Shown here one piece after another: positions 32,214 through 40,072 of a stretch of DNA of 64,000 nucleotides; within the stretch, counting starts at the first letter, position 1, and each line of letters opens with the position of its first letter. The notes beneath the pieces were generated by a model that saw only the letters and a program-made list of their open reading frames with translations, had not been told where the DNA came from and did no database searches. The position numbers and the translations under genes are program-made. The DNA is from a virus. Where the stretch lies: positions 1-64,000 of the IMG/VR virus record IMGVR_UViG_3300008262_000025, one strand, 5' to 3'.

Positions 32214-32265
32214 TAATACGCGTATTTCTTTATTATCGCAATGATAATAAATAGTACGCGCATTA
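32214..32265. promoter_or_regulatory. Long imperfect inverted repeat between the HNH gene and the RNA polymerase gene
   Basis: The outer arms TAATACGCGTA (32214-32224) and TACGCGCATTA (32255-32265) pair over 11 positions with one G-T wobble. An inner perfect stem TTATTATC (32230-32237) / GATAATAA (32243-32250) closes a 5-base loop. On the minus strand it is followed by T6, so it can terminate the upstream operon. It also lies 33 bases upstream of the RNA polymerase start, where an operator or phage-polymerase promoter element is possible. Confidence 0.65.
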
Positions 32266-32276
32266 ATCTCTTAATC

Positions 32277-32840
32277 TTACTTAGATACAATTAAATCTTT
32301 TGTCCTATAGACAAGAGCTCTTGCTATAATTATACTATCCTCTGTCCTCGAATCAGACTTAAATTTATTATAATTGTTAAGCACAATTTGAGTATTATCC
32401 ATAGTATAACCTTTATCAGAATCAATTCTATCAATAGATGGAGCATATGGACTTAGTTTATCCAGATGACCATTTTTTGAATATTGTTTTATTTCAAAAG
32501 GTAGTCCAGTAACTGAACAAATACCCTCTCGTAATCTTGATTCTATCCACTCTATGCTTAAATCAAAATCTAAATTCTTAGATTTAGATCTTGAATAAGC
32601 ACTGTTCCACAGAGTTCTTGCTCTATATTTAATTGGATTATTTTTAGCATAGTTCTCAAGATATTTTCGACGCATCTCTTTACGTTCAAGTTCTCTATTT
32701 TTATCATCAATTTTCTTTTGAACAGATTTTGCCTTTCTCTTATAATGACCATGCTCCACTAATAATTCGGATATTTGATTTGCATTTAAATCAAACATGA
32801 ATTTATGGATTAAGTTAAGTTCTTTATTACTATATCTCAT
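32277..32840 (-). CDS. HNH endonuclease
   Basis: A 187-aa product if started at ATG 32838-32840, 1 base after the dUTPase stop. The longer in-frame start at 32861 would overlap dut and adds seven unconvincing residues. The C-terminal half shows the phage HNH pattern: CSVTGLPFE, then PSIDRIDSDKGYT, then NTQIV, i.e. the S-x-D-R-I-D...N-x-x core. The N-terminal part is basic and helical (KRKAKSVQKKI, KEMRRKY) and probably binds DNA. It is the last gene of the dut operon, directly before the giant RNA polymerase gene. It could be a free-standing homing endonuclease or a structure-specific nuclease; the sequence does not decide. Confidence 0.85.
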   Translation of the reverse strand: MRYSNKELNLIHKFMFDLNANQISELLVEHGHYKRKAKSVQKKIDDKNRELERKEMRRKYLENYAKNNPIKYRARTLWNSAYSRSKSKNLDFDLSIEWIESRLREGICSVTGLPFEIKQYSKNGHLDKLSPYAPSIDRIDSDKGYTMDNTQIVLNNYNKFKSDSRTEDSIIIARALVYRTKDLIVSK

Positions 32841-32841
32841 A

Positions 32842-33312
32842 TTAGTTTCCAGTAGAACCAAATCCTCCGCTACCTCTTTCTGTTTCCATTAGAGATTCAG
32901 ATTCAATGAATTCTACATTAATTAATTTCTCAAAACTAATTTGTGCTATTTTATCACCTACATCGTATAATTTTTCAGGCATTGTATCTGGATCAATATA
33001 CTCTGAATCCATATAAATGAAGTTAGGAGCAGCAAGTTTAAACCTTACTTTCCATTCTCCACGATAATCTGAATCAATTACACCTACAGAATTGCACATA
33101 GTAAGATCATAATTACTGATGCTACTTCTTGGAAATATTTTACCAACATATCCTTCCGGAATTTCAGTAGAAAACCCAAGACCGTATTCAACGTATCTTT
33201 CATTATGATTTATTGATGTAGCAATTACATCATAACATGCTGCAGATTCAGTAGATTTAGTAGGTAATTTAGCTTTGTCATTTAACAATTTAATTTGTAT
33301 TTGTTGCTTCAT
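32842..33312 (-). CDS. dut: Trimeric dUTPase
   Basis: Hydrolyses dUTP to dUMP and pyrophosphate, keeping uracil out of phage DNA and feeding dUMP to ThyX (58611-59279). At 156 aa it has the usual length for the homotrimeric family, and all five motifs are visible in order: ACYDVIA; PRSSISNYDL; GVIDSDYRGEWKVRF; a GDKIAQISF stretch; and C-terminal RGSGGFGSTG, the glycine-rich P-loop-like motif 5. The start at 33312 overlaps the stop region of the upstream gene by 23 bases, indicating translational coupling. Confidence 0.97.
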   Translation of the reverse strand: MKQQIQIKLLNDKAKLPTKSTESAACYDVIATSINHNERYVEYGLGFSTEIPEGYVGKIFPRSSISNYDLTMCNSVGVIDSDYRGEWKVRFKLAAPNFIYMDSEYIDPDTMPEKLYDVGDKIAQISFEKLINVEFIESESLMETERGSGGFGSTGN

Positions 33313-33949
33313 AAGTTATAATTTTTACTAAGTTATTATTAAATTCTTTTTGAATAATTTTGTTAATAATCTGCATGTTTAATTTTTCAGGAATAACAAT
33401 GATAGTTTTAAGATTAGGATATTTGTTATAAAGCTTTCTACAGCACAAAGCAAATGATATATAATCAACTTTATTGTTAATTATATAATGTGCACTAGAA
33501 ATCTTAATATTAATATTCTTATTAGGTAAATTAAAATTGACTACATCGATATTACCTAAATCTTGAATAGTTGAATCTGTAGAATAATTTACAATTAATT
33601 CATACTCACCACTCGTTGTGTAATAAGAAATATCTTCTTTATAGTCATCATGTTTAATATCATACAGTTCATTAAACTGTAGTTCTGATTCATTAACAAA
33701 CTTTTGTCTAAAGTTATTTATTAACTCTTGAGTTGGTTTTTGAGAAGTTGTAACCTTGTTAGCTAATAAAGTTTTAATCTCATACGTCATTAACTTTACA
33801 GTTAATTTATCAGGATCAGAACTTAAATAAGCATGTAAAGTTTTAGGATCTATAAGATCAGTAATTACAAACTCCTCATTCTTATGAGTTATAGCTTTAG
33901 ATATGTACGGTTCAATTAGATACTCTGTTGAGTGAAATTTAAATTGCAT
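33290..33949 (-). CDS. Hypothetical protein (219 aa)
   Basis: I do not recognise this family. The protein is soluble, without signal peptide or membrane helix. The N-terminal half looks alpha-helical and the C-terminal half alternates strands and helices, with a Rossmann-like ending (KTIIVIPEKL ... IIQKEF). It sits between a small unknown and dut; it overlaps dut by 23 bases and starts 4 bases after the upstream stop, so it belongs to the replication/nucleotide operon. A tail-like stretch of conserved hydrophobics (VDYISFALCCRKLY) could be a subunit interface. Confidence 0.8.
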   Translation of the reverse strand: MQFKFHSTEYLIEPYISKAITHKNEEFVITDLIDPKTLHAYLSSDPDKLTVKLMTYEIKTLLANKVTTSQKPTQELINNFRQKFVNESELQFNELYDIKHDDYKEDISYYTTSGEYELIVNYSTDSTIQDLGNIDVVNFNLPNKNINIKISSAHYIINNKVDYISFALCCRKLYNKYPNLKTIIVIPEKLNMQIINKIIQKEFNNNLVKIITYEATNTN

Positions 33950-33953
33950 TTGT

Positions 33954-34550
33954 TTATTCTTTTAATTCTGTTTGATATAAAAAGTTAACATCAAATAATT
34001 CTTCTTCATTTTTTACTTTGCTATCAAACTCTTTATCCCAGAGTTCATTAGCTAAGTCTTCTTCTAACTCTAGTTCTTTAACTAAAGTTTGATAATATTC
34101 TTGAGAGTGTTTTAAAACATGATATTCTTTACTTAATCCTATTTTCTTACTGATTGTATCATAAACAATAAATTTATCTTTATCAGAATCCAGTAAATGT
34201 TCTGAATACATTTCACTAAATTTAGAATTAATAAAGTTACTCAAGCTTTTACCACCCATAGTTTTAAACATAATTATTGCTAAATTATCATCACGATTTC
34301 CTACATGATAAGAACCTAAATAATATTTAGTAATACTCTTTAACTTAGTTATTTTATTTTCAAATTGATCATCTACTTTTACAAGTACATAAAATATACC
34401 ATCTTCCATTTTAGAGTCATTTACAGACTTATCTCCTAAATAGACATTGAGTATATTAAAAGAAAATAAAATACTTTTTATTTCATTATTATAATATAAA
34501 TTAACAGTCGGTTCAAATAGATACCGATATGTTTTTGTTTTCTTTAACAT
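33954..34550 (-). CDS. Hypothetical protein (198 aa)
   Basis: Unknown family. It begins MLKKTKTYRYLFEP and has an N-terminal beta-rich half, a central basic/glycine patch (MFKTMGGKSLSNF) and an acidic helical C-terminus (ELELEEDLANELWDKEF). No catalytic motif or membrane helix is visible. The gene starts 8 bases after the stop of the FEN-like exonuclease gene and ends 4 bases before the next start, so it is co-transcribed with DNA metabolism genes. Protein-protein interaction through the acidic tail is a guess only. Confidence 0.78.
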   Translation of the reverse strand: MLKKTKTYRYLFEPTVNLYYNNEIKSILFSFNILNVYLGDKSVNDSKMEDGIFYVLVKVDDQFENKITKLKSITKYYLGSYHVGNRDDNLAIIMFKTMGGKSLSNFINSKFSEMYSEHLLDSDKDKFIVYDTISKKIGLSKEYHVLKHSQEYYQTLVKELELEEDLANELWDKEFDSKVKNEEELFDVNFLYQTELKE

Positions 34551-34558
34551 TTAATATT

Positions 34559-35344
34559 TTAATTACAATCATTAAACACTTTGATTTGAATATCATCAAT
34601 GTTATTATGATTTCTTAATATGTAAACAAGTGAAAAATTTTCTTTAATTCGATCTTCATAATCGAAAGGATAAACTTTTTTGTATTCTTCAATAACAACT
34701 TGTTTACATTCTTCTCTATTAGCACAATCTTTTAAGAGAGAATATGTTTTAACAGGACCATATTTAGGTAGTCCTGGTATATTATCAGCGGTATCCCCCA
34801 TTAACATTTGAGCGTATAAAGATTTATAACCTGTGGCATCAAGTTTCTTCTTATCATCATTATAATATATATAACAGTTATCATCAGATACTATAGTTCT
34901 CTGATGTGTTTTTAAATTATAATGTATACCATTAACTTGAGGTAAATCTTTATCTATACTTGCAATAACAGCTTTATAAGAATATACATTCTCAACACTC
35001 TCATTACAAAAAGAATTAATTCTTTCAGATAATATAGCTGCTAAGTCATCAGCCTCTATACCATCAATAACAATAAATTTATATTCTTTAATAAGAAGAT
35101 CTCTTATTTCATAAAAATAAAGAGGCTTTTCAAATTTACGATTACCTTTATATTCTTTTGTTACAGCAACTTTCTTTCTGAAATTATTCTTACCGTCAAG
35201 TATACCGATATAAAGATTAGTATCACAATTTTTTAATACATCTTTTATATGAGCATGAATAGTTTCTTTATAATCTTCTTTGTTGCCATGTATGTAAAGA
35301 AGACAAGTTGCATCAAAAATTACAATTTGTTTATCTATTTCCAT
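34559..35344 (-). CDS. FEN-like 5'-3' exonuclease (PIN superfamily)
   Basis: At 261 aa it resembles T5/T7-type flap exonucleases, which remove RNA primers and 5' flaps. The acidic metal-site motifs are in the expected order: VIFDATCLLY near the N-terminus; IDGIEADDLAAIL in the middle; ASIDKDLPQ; and then the helix-hairpin-helix region with MLMGDTADNIPGLPKYGPVKT, which provides the last aspartates and the DNA-binding hairpin. It is the usual partner of a phage family B polymerase that lacks its own 5' nuclease. It follows the PD-(D/E)XK nuclease gene by 3 bases. Confidence 0.93.
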   Translation of the reverse strand: MEIDKQIVIFDATCLLYIHGNKEDYKETIHAHIKDVLKNCDTNLYIGILDGKNNFRKKVAVTKEYKGNRKFEKPLYFYEIRDLLIKEYKFIVIDGIEADDLAAILSERINSFCNESVENVYSYKAVIASIDKDLPQVNGIHYNLKTHQRTIVSDDNCYIYYNDDKKKLDATGYKSLYAQMLMGDTADNIPGLPKYGPVKTYSLLKDCANREECKQVVIEEYKKVYPFDYEDRIKENFSLVYILRNHNNIDDIQIKVFNDCN

Positions 35345-35347
35345 CTT

Positions 35348-35899
35348 TTAACTTTTGTTAGTAAACTCTGATAATGTTTTTATCTTCCATTTCAAAGTTC
35401 TCAATTTACCTTTTTTGGTATAAGAGAATTTATTTGGTGTAAATGTGCTAGCAAATAAACCGTTCTTTGAATGTAAAGGCATTATCTTATTTACATAAAT
35501 TTTATACCTATAGTACATTTGTTTTTGTATTATAGGAAATTTTATAGTACTACTATTACCTCTAGCTGCAAATGTACCCTTGACATCTACAACTGAATAA
35601 TATTTGTTTGTTAGTTCATCTTTATGAGCAAAGTGTTTTGATCTTAGCTCGACTATAATTGATTTAAATTTAGAGTCTTCAGTAAAATAAAATATATCTT
35701 TAGCTTTATCTTCCCATACGATAATGAAATCAGGTTTATAGATAGAAGCTCTAAGTATTACTTTGTCTTTTATTTTTACTTCAGGAAAAAGTTCATATTC
35801 AGGTTCTCTTTTGATACTATGAATATACCCTTCTTCTCTTAATTCATTTAACCAATCATAATAATATTCTTCTTCTGGTGAATCAAATGTCATAATCAT
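35348..35899 (-). CDS. PD-(D/E)XK endonuclease, DUF1064/phage resolvase-like
   Basis: A 183-aa product from ATG 35897-35899; a second ATG six bases on (35893) is also possible. The upstream in-frame ATG at 35959 would run through a stable hairpin and is rejected. It begins with S-P-E-E-E-Y-Y-Y-D-W, typical of the family's first helix with its acidic residue. It then has YKPDFIIVW (the PD) and VVDVKGTF (the D-x-K), which form the active site. The order and length fit DUF1064-type phage nucleases, related to Holliday-junction resolvases. Neighbours are a FEN exonuclease and a UDG-like protein, so a role in DNA processing or recombination is likely. Confidence 0.75.
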   Translation of the reverse strand: MIMTFDSPEEEYYYDWLNELREEGYIHSIKREPEYELFPEVKIKDKVILRASIYKPDFIIVWEDKAKDIFYFTEDSKFKSIIVELRSKHFAHKDELTNKYYSVVDVKGTFAARGNSSTIKFPIIQKQMYYRYKIYVNKIMPLHSKNGLFASTFTPNKFSYTKKGKLRTLKWKIKTLSEFTNKS

Positions 35900-35905
35900 T
35901 AGAAA

Positions 35906-35927
35906 GGGTGCCAGTTTCCCAGCACCC
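35906..35927 (-). terminator. Stable hairpin with GAAA tetraloop between UDG-like and nuclease genes
   Basis: On the minus strand GGGTGCTGG pairs with CTGGCACCC over 9 positions (two G-T pairs) around a GAAA loop, followed by only TTTCTA. It lies 7 bases upstream of the next start codon, so it could be a weak terminator, an RNA-processing or stability element, or a translation-control hairpin. Confidence 0.6.
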
Positions 35928-35952
35928 GTGACCTTTAAAATACTTAATACTA

Positions 35953-36660
35953 CTACCAATTTATTGATAAAGATTCGTCAATAGTTTTTAATTCTTGATT
36001 AATCTTATCAAATAAACAGTATCGGTGAAAGATTTCTCTTTCTTCTCTTGTTTTACAGACCTCTTTGGGCGTATATATTACATTAGCTTTTTCAGGAAAT
36101 GATAAATTAGATACATTACCAATACAAACAAATAAACAATTATTGTTGTATTCGTGAATACTATTAATCAAAGATTGAGTAAATCTCAACCAATAACTAA
36201 TATGATTATCTGGATTTACCATTTCTCTTGTCATAGAAGCGTTAATTAATAACACTCCTTGTTTCATCCATTCGTTTGCATTAAACGTAGTAAATATGTC
36301 ATCTTTATACAGTTGATAAGTAGTTTCTACTACATCAAGAATATCAGTTCTAATTCTTGGAAACTTATCTTGTAATTCTAAAGGTATTCCTGTACATCCT
36401 ACGTTCTCCATAGGTTGATCAAATATCATTACTACTTTTAGATCGTTTAGATTAACAGATCTAAAAGGTTGAAGTATATTTTGTATCTTAGGTAATAACT
36501 TAAAACCTAATTGTTTTGATACATTAAAACCATGATCATCTTTCTTAGGATGATCTGTAATTACATTTGTTAAAGTTTGAATATATAACTCACCTAATGG
36601 TGATTGAAATAAACTAAGCCATGAATCGTCAATCTTATTTTTAAAAATATCAGTTGTCAT
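35953..36660 (-). CDS. Uracil-DNA glycosylase-like protein with altered active site
   Basis: A 235-aa protein with the family 1 UDG layout: a segment corresponding to GQDPYH reads IFDQPMEN (D81); the central QGVLLINASMT (134-144) matches QGVLLLN-x-x-LT; VCIGN (178-182) matches the next core strand. The region expected to hold the HPSPLS minor-groove loop reads IYTPKEV (195-201), without histidine or HPS. A following FHRYCLFDKINQEL closely resembles the FxxxxHFxxaNxxL end of UDGs. The fold is convincing but catalysis is doubtful. A role as a non-enzymatic DNA or polymerase accessory, as for poxvirus D4, is conceivable. It overlaps the primase gene by 11 bases. Confidence 0.75.
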   Translation of the reverse strand: MTTDIFKNKIDDSWLSLFQSPLGELYIQTLTNVITDHPKKDDHGFNVSKQLGFKLLPKIQNILQPFRSVNLNDLKVVMIFDQPMENVGCTGIPLELQDKFPRIRTDILDVVETTYQLYKDDIFTTFNANEWMKQGVLLINASMTREMVNPDNHISYWLRFTQSLINSIHEYNNNCLFVCIGNVSNLSFPEKANVIYTPKEVCKTREEREIFHRYCLFDKINQELKTIDESLSINW

Positions 36661-37669
36661 CTATAAGTTTTTGTATATAAATTTCAAAATCTTCTTCATT
36701 CATTAATGATCTTATTTCAGCTAAATCTTTTTTATGATTTACTTTTTCAAGTAATCTATATTCACATTTAAAAGAATCAGCGTGTTTTATAGTATAATAA
36801 TGACCTGTTTCATCAGCATCATAAAGGATTATTATTCTTTTATATTTCTTTTTTAACTTATTAAAAATACTTTTAGGTATCTCAACAGTCTCAGATTGTG
36901 GTGCAATAGCATCATAACCTATAGAAATTAAAGTTAATAAATCTTTCATTGATGATGTAATAAATAATATGTCATCTTTTGATTTATAAGATAATTGTTC
37001 TAAACCTTGTACATCATTAGGATTAGTATTACTTCTCCATTTATTCTCAGAGTTTTTTGTTAATGGTCTATAAAGTTTCACATTAAAATCATTGTCTCCA
37101 ATCTTGTAACAATAACAAGGGTCATCACGATCTTTATCATAATCATAACTTAATGAAAATCCTGATTTATTTAAACTCTTAGTATAGTATTTCTTTACAG
37201 GAGATATTTTATATCTTTTTAAAAGCTTTATATCTATACCAAATTGCAACCAATATTCTTGATCTTTTTTATTCCAGTTTCTTATATGAATCTGAAAATA
37301 TGTTTTCTTAACTTTTGTTTCAAATTCTCTAGTATTGTTCTTTTTACGTAAAGGAGTTAAATCAGTTCTACTAGAAATATTTCTTGATGATAATCCTAAA
37401 TTGAAATCATCATTTATCTTTTGCATAGCCTGACCAAAATTCATGTCATACTTAAGCATTACTATTTTAATAGCATCACCACTGTAATTAGGTTTAGCTA
37501 AATCATAAAAAACAAATCTTCCTGATTTACTCCAACTAAAATAACAAGTTGGTTTATTATCAATTCTAAAAGGATTTCTATATTTAAGATTAGTTTTGAC
37601 CTCACTTGGAAAATATCTTTCCATTGCTACTTTAGGATCAACTAATTGAAATATCTCATTAGGAGTCAT
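36650..37669 (-). CDS. DnaG-like DNA primase with divergent TOPRIM
   Basis: Synthesises RNA primers for replication. The 339-aa protein starts with a primase N-terminal region (PFRIDNKPTCYFSW, then FYDLAKPNYSGDAIKIV), which resembles the zinc-binding/CHC2 part but retains few cysteines. The C-terminal half has a TOPRIM pattern: LFITSSMKDLLTLISIG at about 235-250, and IILYDADETG at about 280-290 with the D-x-D metal site. The usual TOPRIM glutamate is replaced by serine in TSSMKD. It lies in the same operon as the DnaB-like helicase (40072-41208). Confidence 0.85.
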   Translation of the reverse strand: MTPNEIFQLVDPKVAMERYFPSEVKTNLKYRNPFRIDNKPTCYFSWSKSGRFVFYDLAKPNYSGDAIKIVMLKYDMNFGQAMQKINDDFNLGLSSRNISSRTDLTPLRKKNNTREFETKVKKTYFQIHIRNWNKKDQEYWLQFGIDIKLLKRYKISPVKKYYTKSLNKSGFSLSYDYDKDRDDPCYCYKIGDNDFNVKLYRPLTKNSENKWRSNTNPNDVQGLEQLSYKSKDDILFITSSMKDLLTLISIGYDAIAPQSETVEIPKSIFNKLKKKYKRIIILYDADETGHYYTIKHADSFKCEYRLLEKVNHKKDLAEIRSLMNEEDFEIYIQKLIDDN

Positions 37670-37673
37670 TGAA

Positions 37674-37681
37674 CAAAGTTA
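37674..37681 (-). promoter_or_regulatory. Possible Bacteroidota-type -7 box at the primase start
   Basis: The minus strand reads TAACTTTG, matching TAnnTTTG, only four bases before the primase ATG and right after the terminator. Transcription would start at about the ATG, implying a leaderless mRNA. No matching -33 TTG is evident, so this is weak. Confidence 0.25.
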
Positions 37682-37685
37682 ATTT

Positions 37686-37711
37686 AAAAAGGGAGGAGTT
37701 ACCCTCCCTTT
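37686..37711 (-). terminator. Intrinsic terminator upstream of primase
   Basis: A perfect 9-bp stem AAAGGGAGG (37688-37696) / CCTCCCTTT (37703-37711) with a 6-base loop is followed by T5 on the minus strand. It lies 3 bases after the stop of the SSB-like gene and separates it from the primase gene. Confidence 0.92.
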
Positions 37712-37714
37712 ATT

Positions 37715-38665
37715 CTAAAAATCGTCGTCAGTAAGAATATCGTAATTATTACTATCAGCAATCTCTTTAATTTCAGTATTAGATTCTACTGTTTTAGTAG
37801 GATCATAAACTTTAAATAAGAAAGAATCCTGGATAGTAGCATTAAATCTACCTTCTTCTACACTTTCTTTTGCACCTTTAGATATATCTCTACCTTCTTT
37901 AGCAAATGCATTTACACTTTTACTTGTAAATACTCTTTGGTTTAGATAGAAATTACCATTTGCATCAGTATTGTCACTTACTTCAACACCCAATAATACG
38001 GCTACTTTTCTTGGTATACCGTCAGGATGAGAGAAGTTCTCATCACCAATTAACTCATTCAATGCAGATACATCTCCACTAAACAATGTTTCCATTGTAG
38101 CTGTAGCATCATCACCTAGAATAAAATCTGTAATTGGTGTTTCTTTGTTACTGCTTTTGTTATACCAGGCATAAAGAAAATCGTAAAGTTGCACTTCACC
38201 TTCTTTTGCTTTTCTTGCATTCTCAGTTTTAAACCAAGACATACCTGCATTATCTTTAATTGCATCAATACTTGGTGCCCAAGTACTTTGCAATCTATCA
38301 TTTATAAATCTAAAGTTACCACTAGCAGATACTTCGTCTCTATCAGAAACTAAAAATCCTGTGTTAAAATAATGATCATTTGGATAATCTTCAATCAATT
38401 TACCATCAATTGTTTTCTTTCCAATTTCAACATTAGGATTGATGCGCATTAGAATTTCAATTCTACGATAAGTTTTATCTTGCATCGTTACTTTATATTC
38501 AGGATCTTTAATGTTATCACCATTTTCGATTCCTTTAATTTCCATTATTTCCTGTTTAGTAGGATTGAATTTTAAGATTTCAGCATCTGCTACACCAGTA
38601 AAATAATGTTTTACTTTAGGTTCAAGTGTTTTAACTTCAACCCCACCTTTAGCTTTAATACCCAT
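37715..38665 (-). CDS. Putative single-stranded DNA-binding protein
   Basis: A 316-aa soluble protein ending in a strongly acidic tail (NNYDILTDDDF), the hallmark of phage ssDNA-binding proteins such as T7 gp2.5 and T4 gp32, which use it to contact polymerase and helicase. The body is beta-rich with many aromatic and basic residues (KHYFTGVADAEILKF; QDSFLFKVYDP). It carries no enzymatic motif. It has its own strong terminator and sits two genes from a Sak4-like ATPase, a recombinase family that works with a cognate SSB. The assignment rests on tail, size and context, not on a recognised OB-fold signature. Confidence 0.6.
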   Translation of the reverse strand: MGIKAKGGVEVKTLEPKVKHYFTGVADAEILKFNPTKQEIMEIKGIENGDNIKDPEYKVTMQDKTYRRIEILMRINPNVEIGKKTIDGKLIEDYPNDHYFNTGFLVSDRDEVSASGNFRFINDRLQSTWAPSIDAIKDNAGMSWFKTENARKAKEGEVQLYDFLYAWYNKSSNKETPITDFILGDDATATMETLFSGDVSALNELIGDENFSHPDGIPRKVAVLLGVEVSDNTDANGNFYLNQRVFTSKSVNAFAKEGRDISKGAKESVEEGRFNATIQDSFLFKVYDPTKTVESNTEIKEIADSNNYDILTDDDF

Positions 38666-38699
38666 ATAAATAAGTAAATTTAATTTAAAAAATGTTTAA

Positions 38700-39254
38700 T
38701 TAGTCTTGATGAATCTTTATCTCAGTATCTTTACCAGATGTTTGAAATACAGAATCAATCTCTCTTTCTTTTACTTCTACCTTAGGTACACTTAAATTAA
38801 CTTCTTCTAATTTAAAATAACCTTTTGTAGTTTCTGATTCTACTAAAGCAAAATAACGATCTTCCAAAAAGTTATCATTTGAATGATAGCTTTCAATCTC
38901 ATCATAAATCCAAGATGATTTACAACGGAGTGTAGAAAGATTTATTTTAGTAGTACTTTTTTTAACAACATTTCTTTTATTATTTACATATTCCACTGAA
39001 TCAGTGTTAGTAACATAAAGAAATACTTTTTCTTCAGATGTAGTCTTTGTTTCGTATCCACGAACAATAGCTAATCTATCTCTGTCATTGTTGACTTCTA
39101 ATCCTAAAAGCTCTACAGCTTTGCGGTTAAGTCTTAACATTTTAGATCCTTCGTTAGGATTTGCCTGTAGCATAATTGTTGCTACGTTTGGATAAATGTC
39201 TAATTTCTCTTCGATTTGTTCTTTCTTAGAACCTTTTGCTTTTACTGGAATCAT
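38700..39254 (-). CDS. Hypothetical protein (184 aa), replication operon
   Basis: Unknown family. It is soluble, with a basic N-terminus (MIPVKAKGSKKEQIEEK), a predicted strand-rich middle (ATIMLQANPNEGSKMLRLN; VFLYVTNTD; KINLSTLRCKSSW) and a charged C-terminus. It sits between the SSB-like gene and the Sak4-like gene with 34- and 5-base gaps. It could be an SSB or recombination accessory; no motif confirms this. Confidence 0.75.
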   Translation of the reverse strand: MIPVKAKGSKKEQIEEKLDIYPNVATIMLQANPNEGSKMLRLNRKAVELLGLEVNNDRDRLAIVRGYETKTTSEEKVFLYVTNTDSVEYVNNKRNVVKKSTTKINLSTLRCKSSWIYDEIESYHSNDNFLEDRYFALVESETTKGYFKLEEVNLSVPKVEVKEREIDSVFQTSGKDTEIKIHQD

Positions 39255-39259
39255 AATAA

Positions 39260-40072
39260 TTAATCAATGTAAATTTCTTCCCAATGTGCTGTTGTACCAT
39301 CCATGATTACAATTTCTTTACCTTGTAAGTGTACTGGTCTGGCACCGCACGTGTCATCTTGAGAAGCAAAATTAATAATAGTCTTGTCTTTATTTCTATA
39401 TATATAACCAATAGCATCTGATGATGCTGCTGTAATTTGTGAAATTTTACCCGTAAGATCTAAATCTTTAGAGCTCAATTCCTTACCATCTTTATCAATC
39501 TTTTTGTCTTTTAAGTGACCAACAAGAATAATATCTGGAGCTAGTCCATCAATTACTTTTAGCCAATACTCAAATGCCAATCTCAACCATAAATAACCTG
39601 CGCCGTTAGGTAATGATAATACTGTTTCCCATTCATTCTTAGGAAGAAATGCACCAGCTTTATCTCTGTTAAACTTTTTACCTTGTACGCTATCCATATA
39701 CATCTTAGTTGCATAGTCTTCACACCACATCTCTAATTGAGTAATAGTGTCAACAGCAATAATTTTATAAGGATATTCTCCGTTATTTTGTTTTCGATGT
39801 TTGTTTATTTCTACTGCAAACTCATTCAAATAATATTTGTATTCTGAATGTCGTTTTTGAATTTGTTCTGGTGTTTCCTGTTTATCAGAACGTAAACCAA
39901 TAACTTTTACTTTAATTGCATCTACGTGGTCAGTGCCATCTTCTAAATCTAAAATACAACAATCAGTTAGTTTGGATAAAATTGTAGTTTTACCAACTTT
40001 AGGTTTGCCATAGATAATAAGTCTTCTTGGATTTTGTCTTGTTGCTTTTAATACTTGCGTAGGTAACATCAT
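39260..40072 (-). CDS. Sak4-like / AAA_24 RecA-fold ATPase
   Basis: A 270-aa single-domain RecA-like ATPase. Walker A is YGKPKVGKTT (21-30). The next strand gives CCILDLEDGTDHVDAI, a characteristic element of AAA_24 phage proteins. Walker B is IIAVDTITQLEMWC, followed by DIILVGHLKDKKI (the switch strand) and a C-terminal sensor region. Members act in phage single-strand annealing or exchange with SSB. The start is ATG 40070-40072, overlapping the helicase stop by one base; a second ATG follows immediately. Confidence 0.85.
   Translation of the reverse strand: MMLPTQVLKATRQNPRRLIIYGKPKVGKTTILSKLTDCCILDLEDGTDHVDAIKVKVIGLRSDKQETPEQIQKRHSEYKYYLNEFAVEINKHRKQNNGEYPYKIIAVDTITQLEMWCEDYATKMYMDSVQGKKFNRDKAGAFLPKNEWETVLSLPNGAGYLWLRLAFEYWLKVIDGLAPDIILVGHLKDKKIDKDGKELSSKDLDLTGKISQITAASSDAIGYIYRNKDKTIINFASQDDTCGARPVHLQGKEIVIMDGTTAHWEEIYID

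Noticed and set aside
37674-37681. Confident leaderless promoter for primase
   Set aside because: The TAnnTTTG match stands without a -33 element and is too close to the ATG; kept only as a low-confidence feature.
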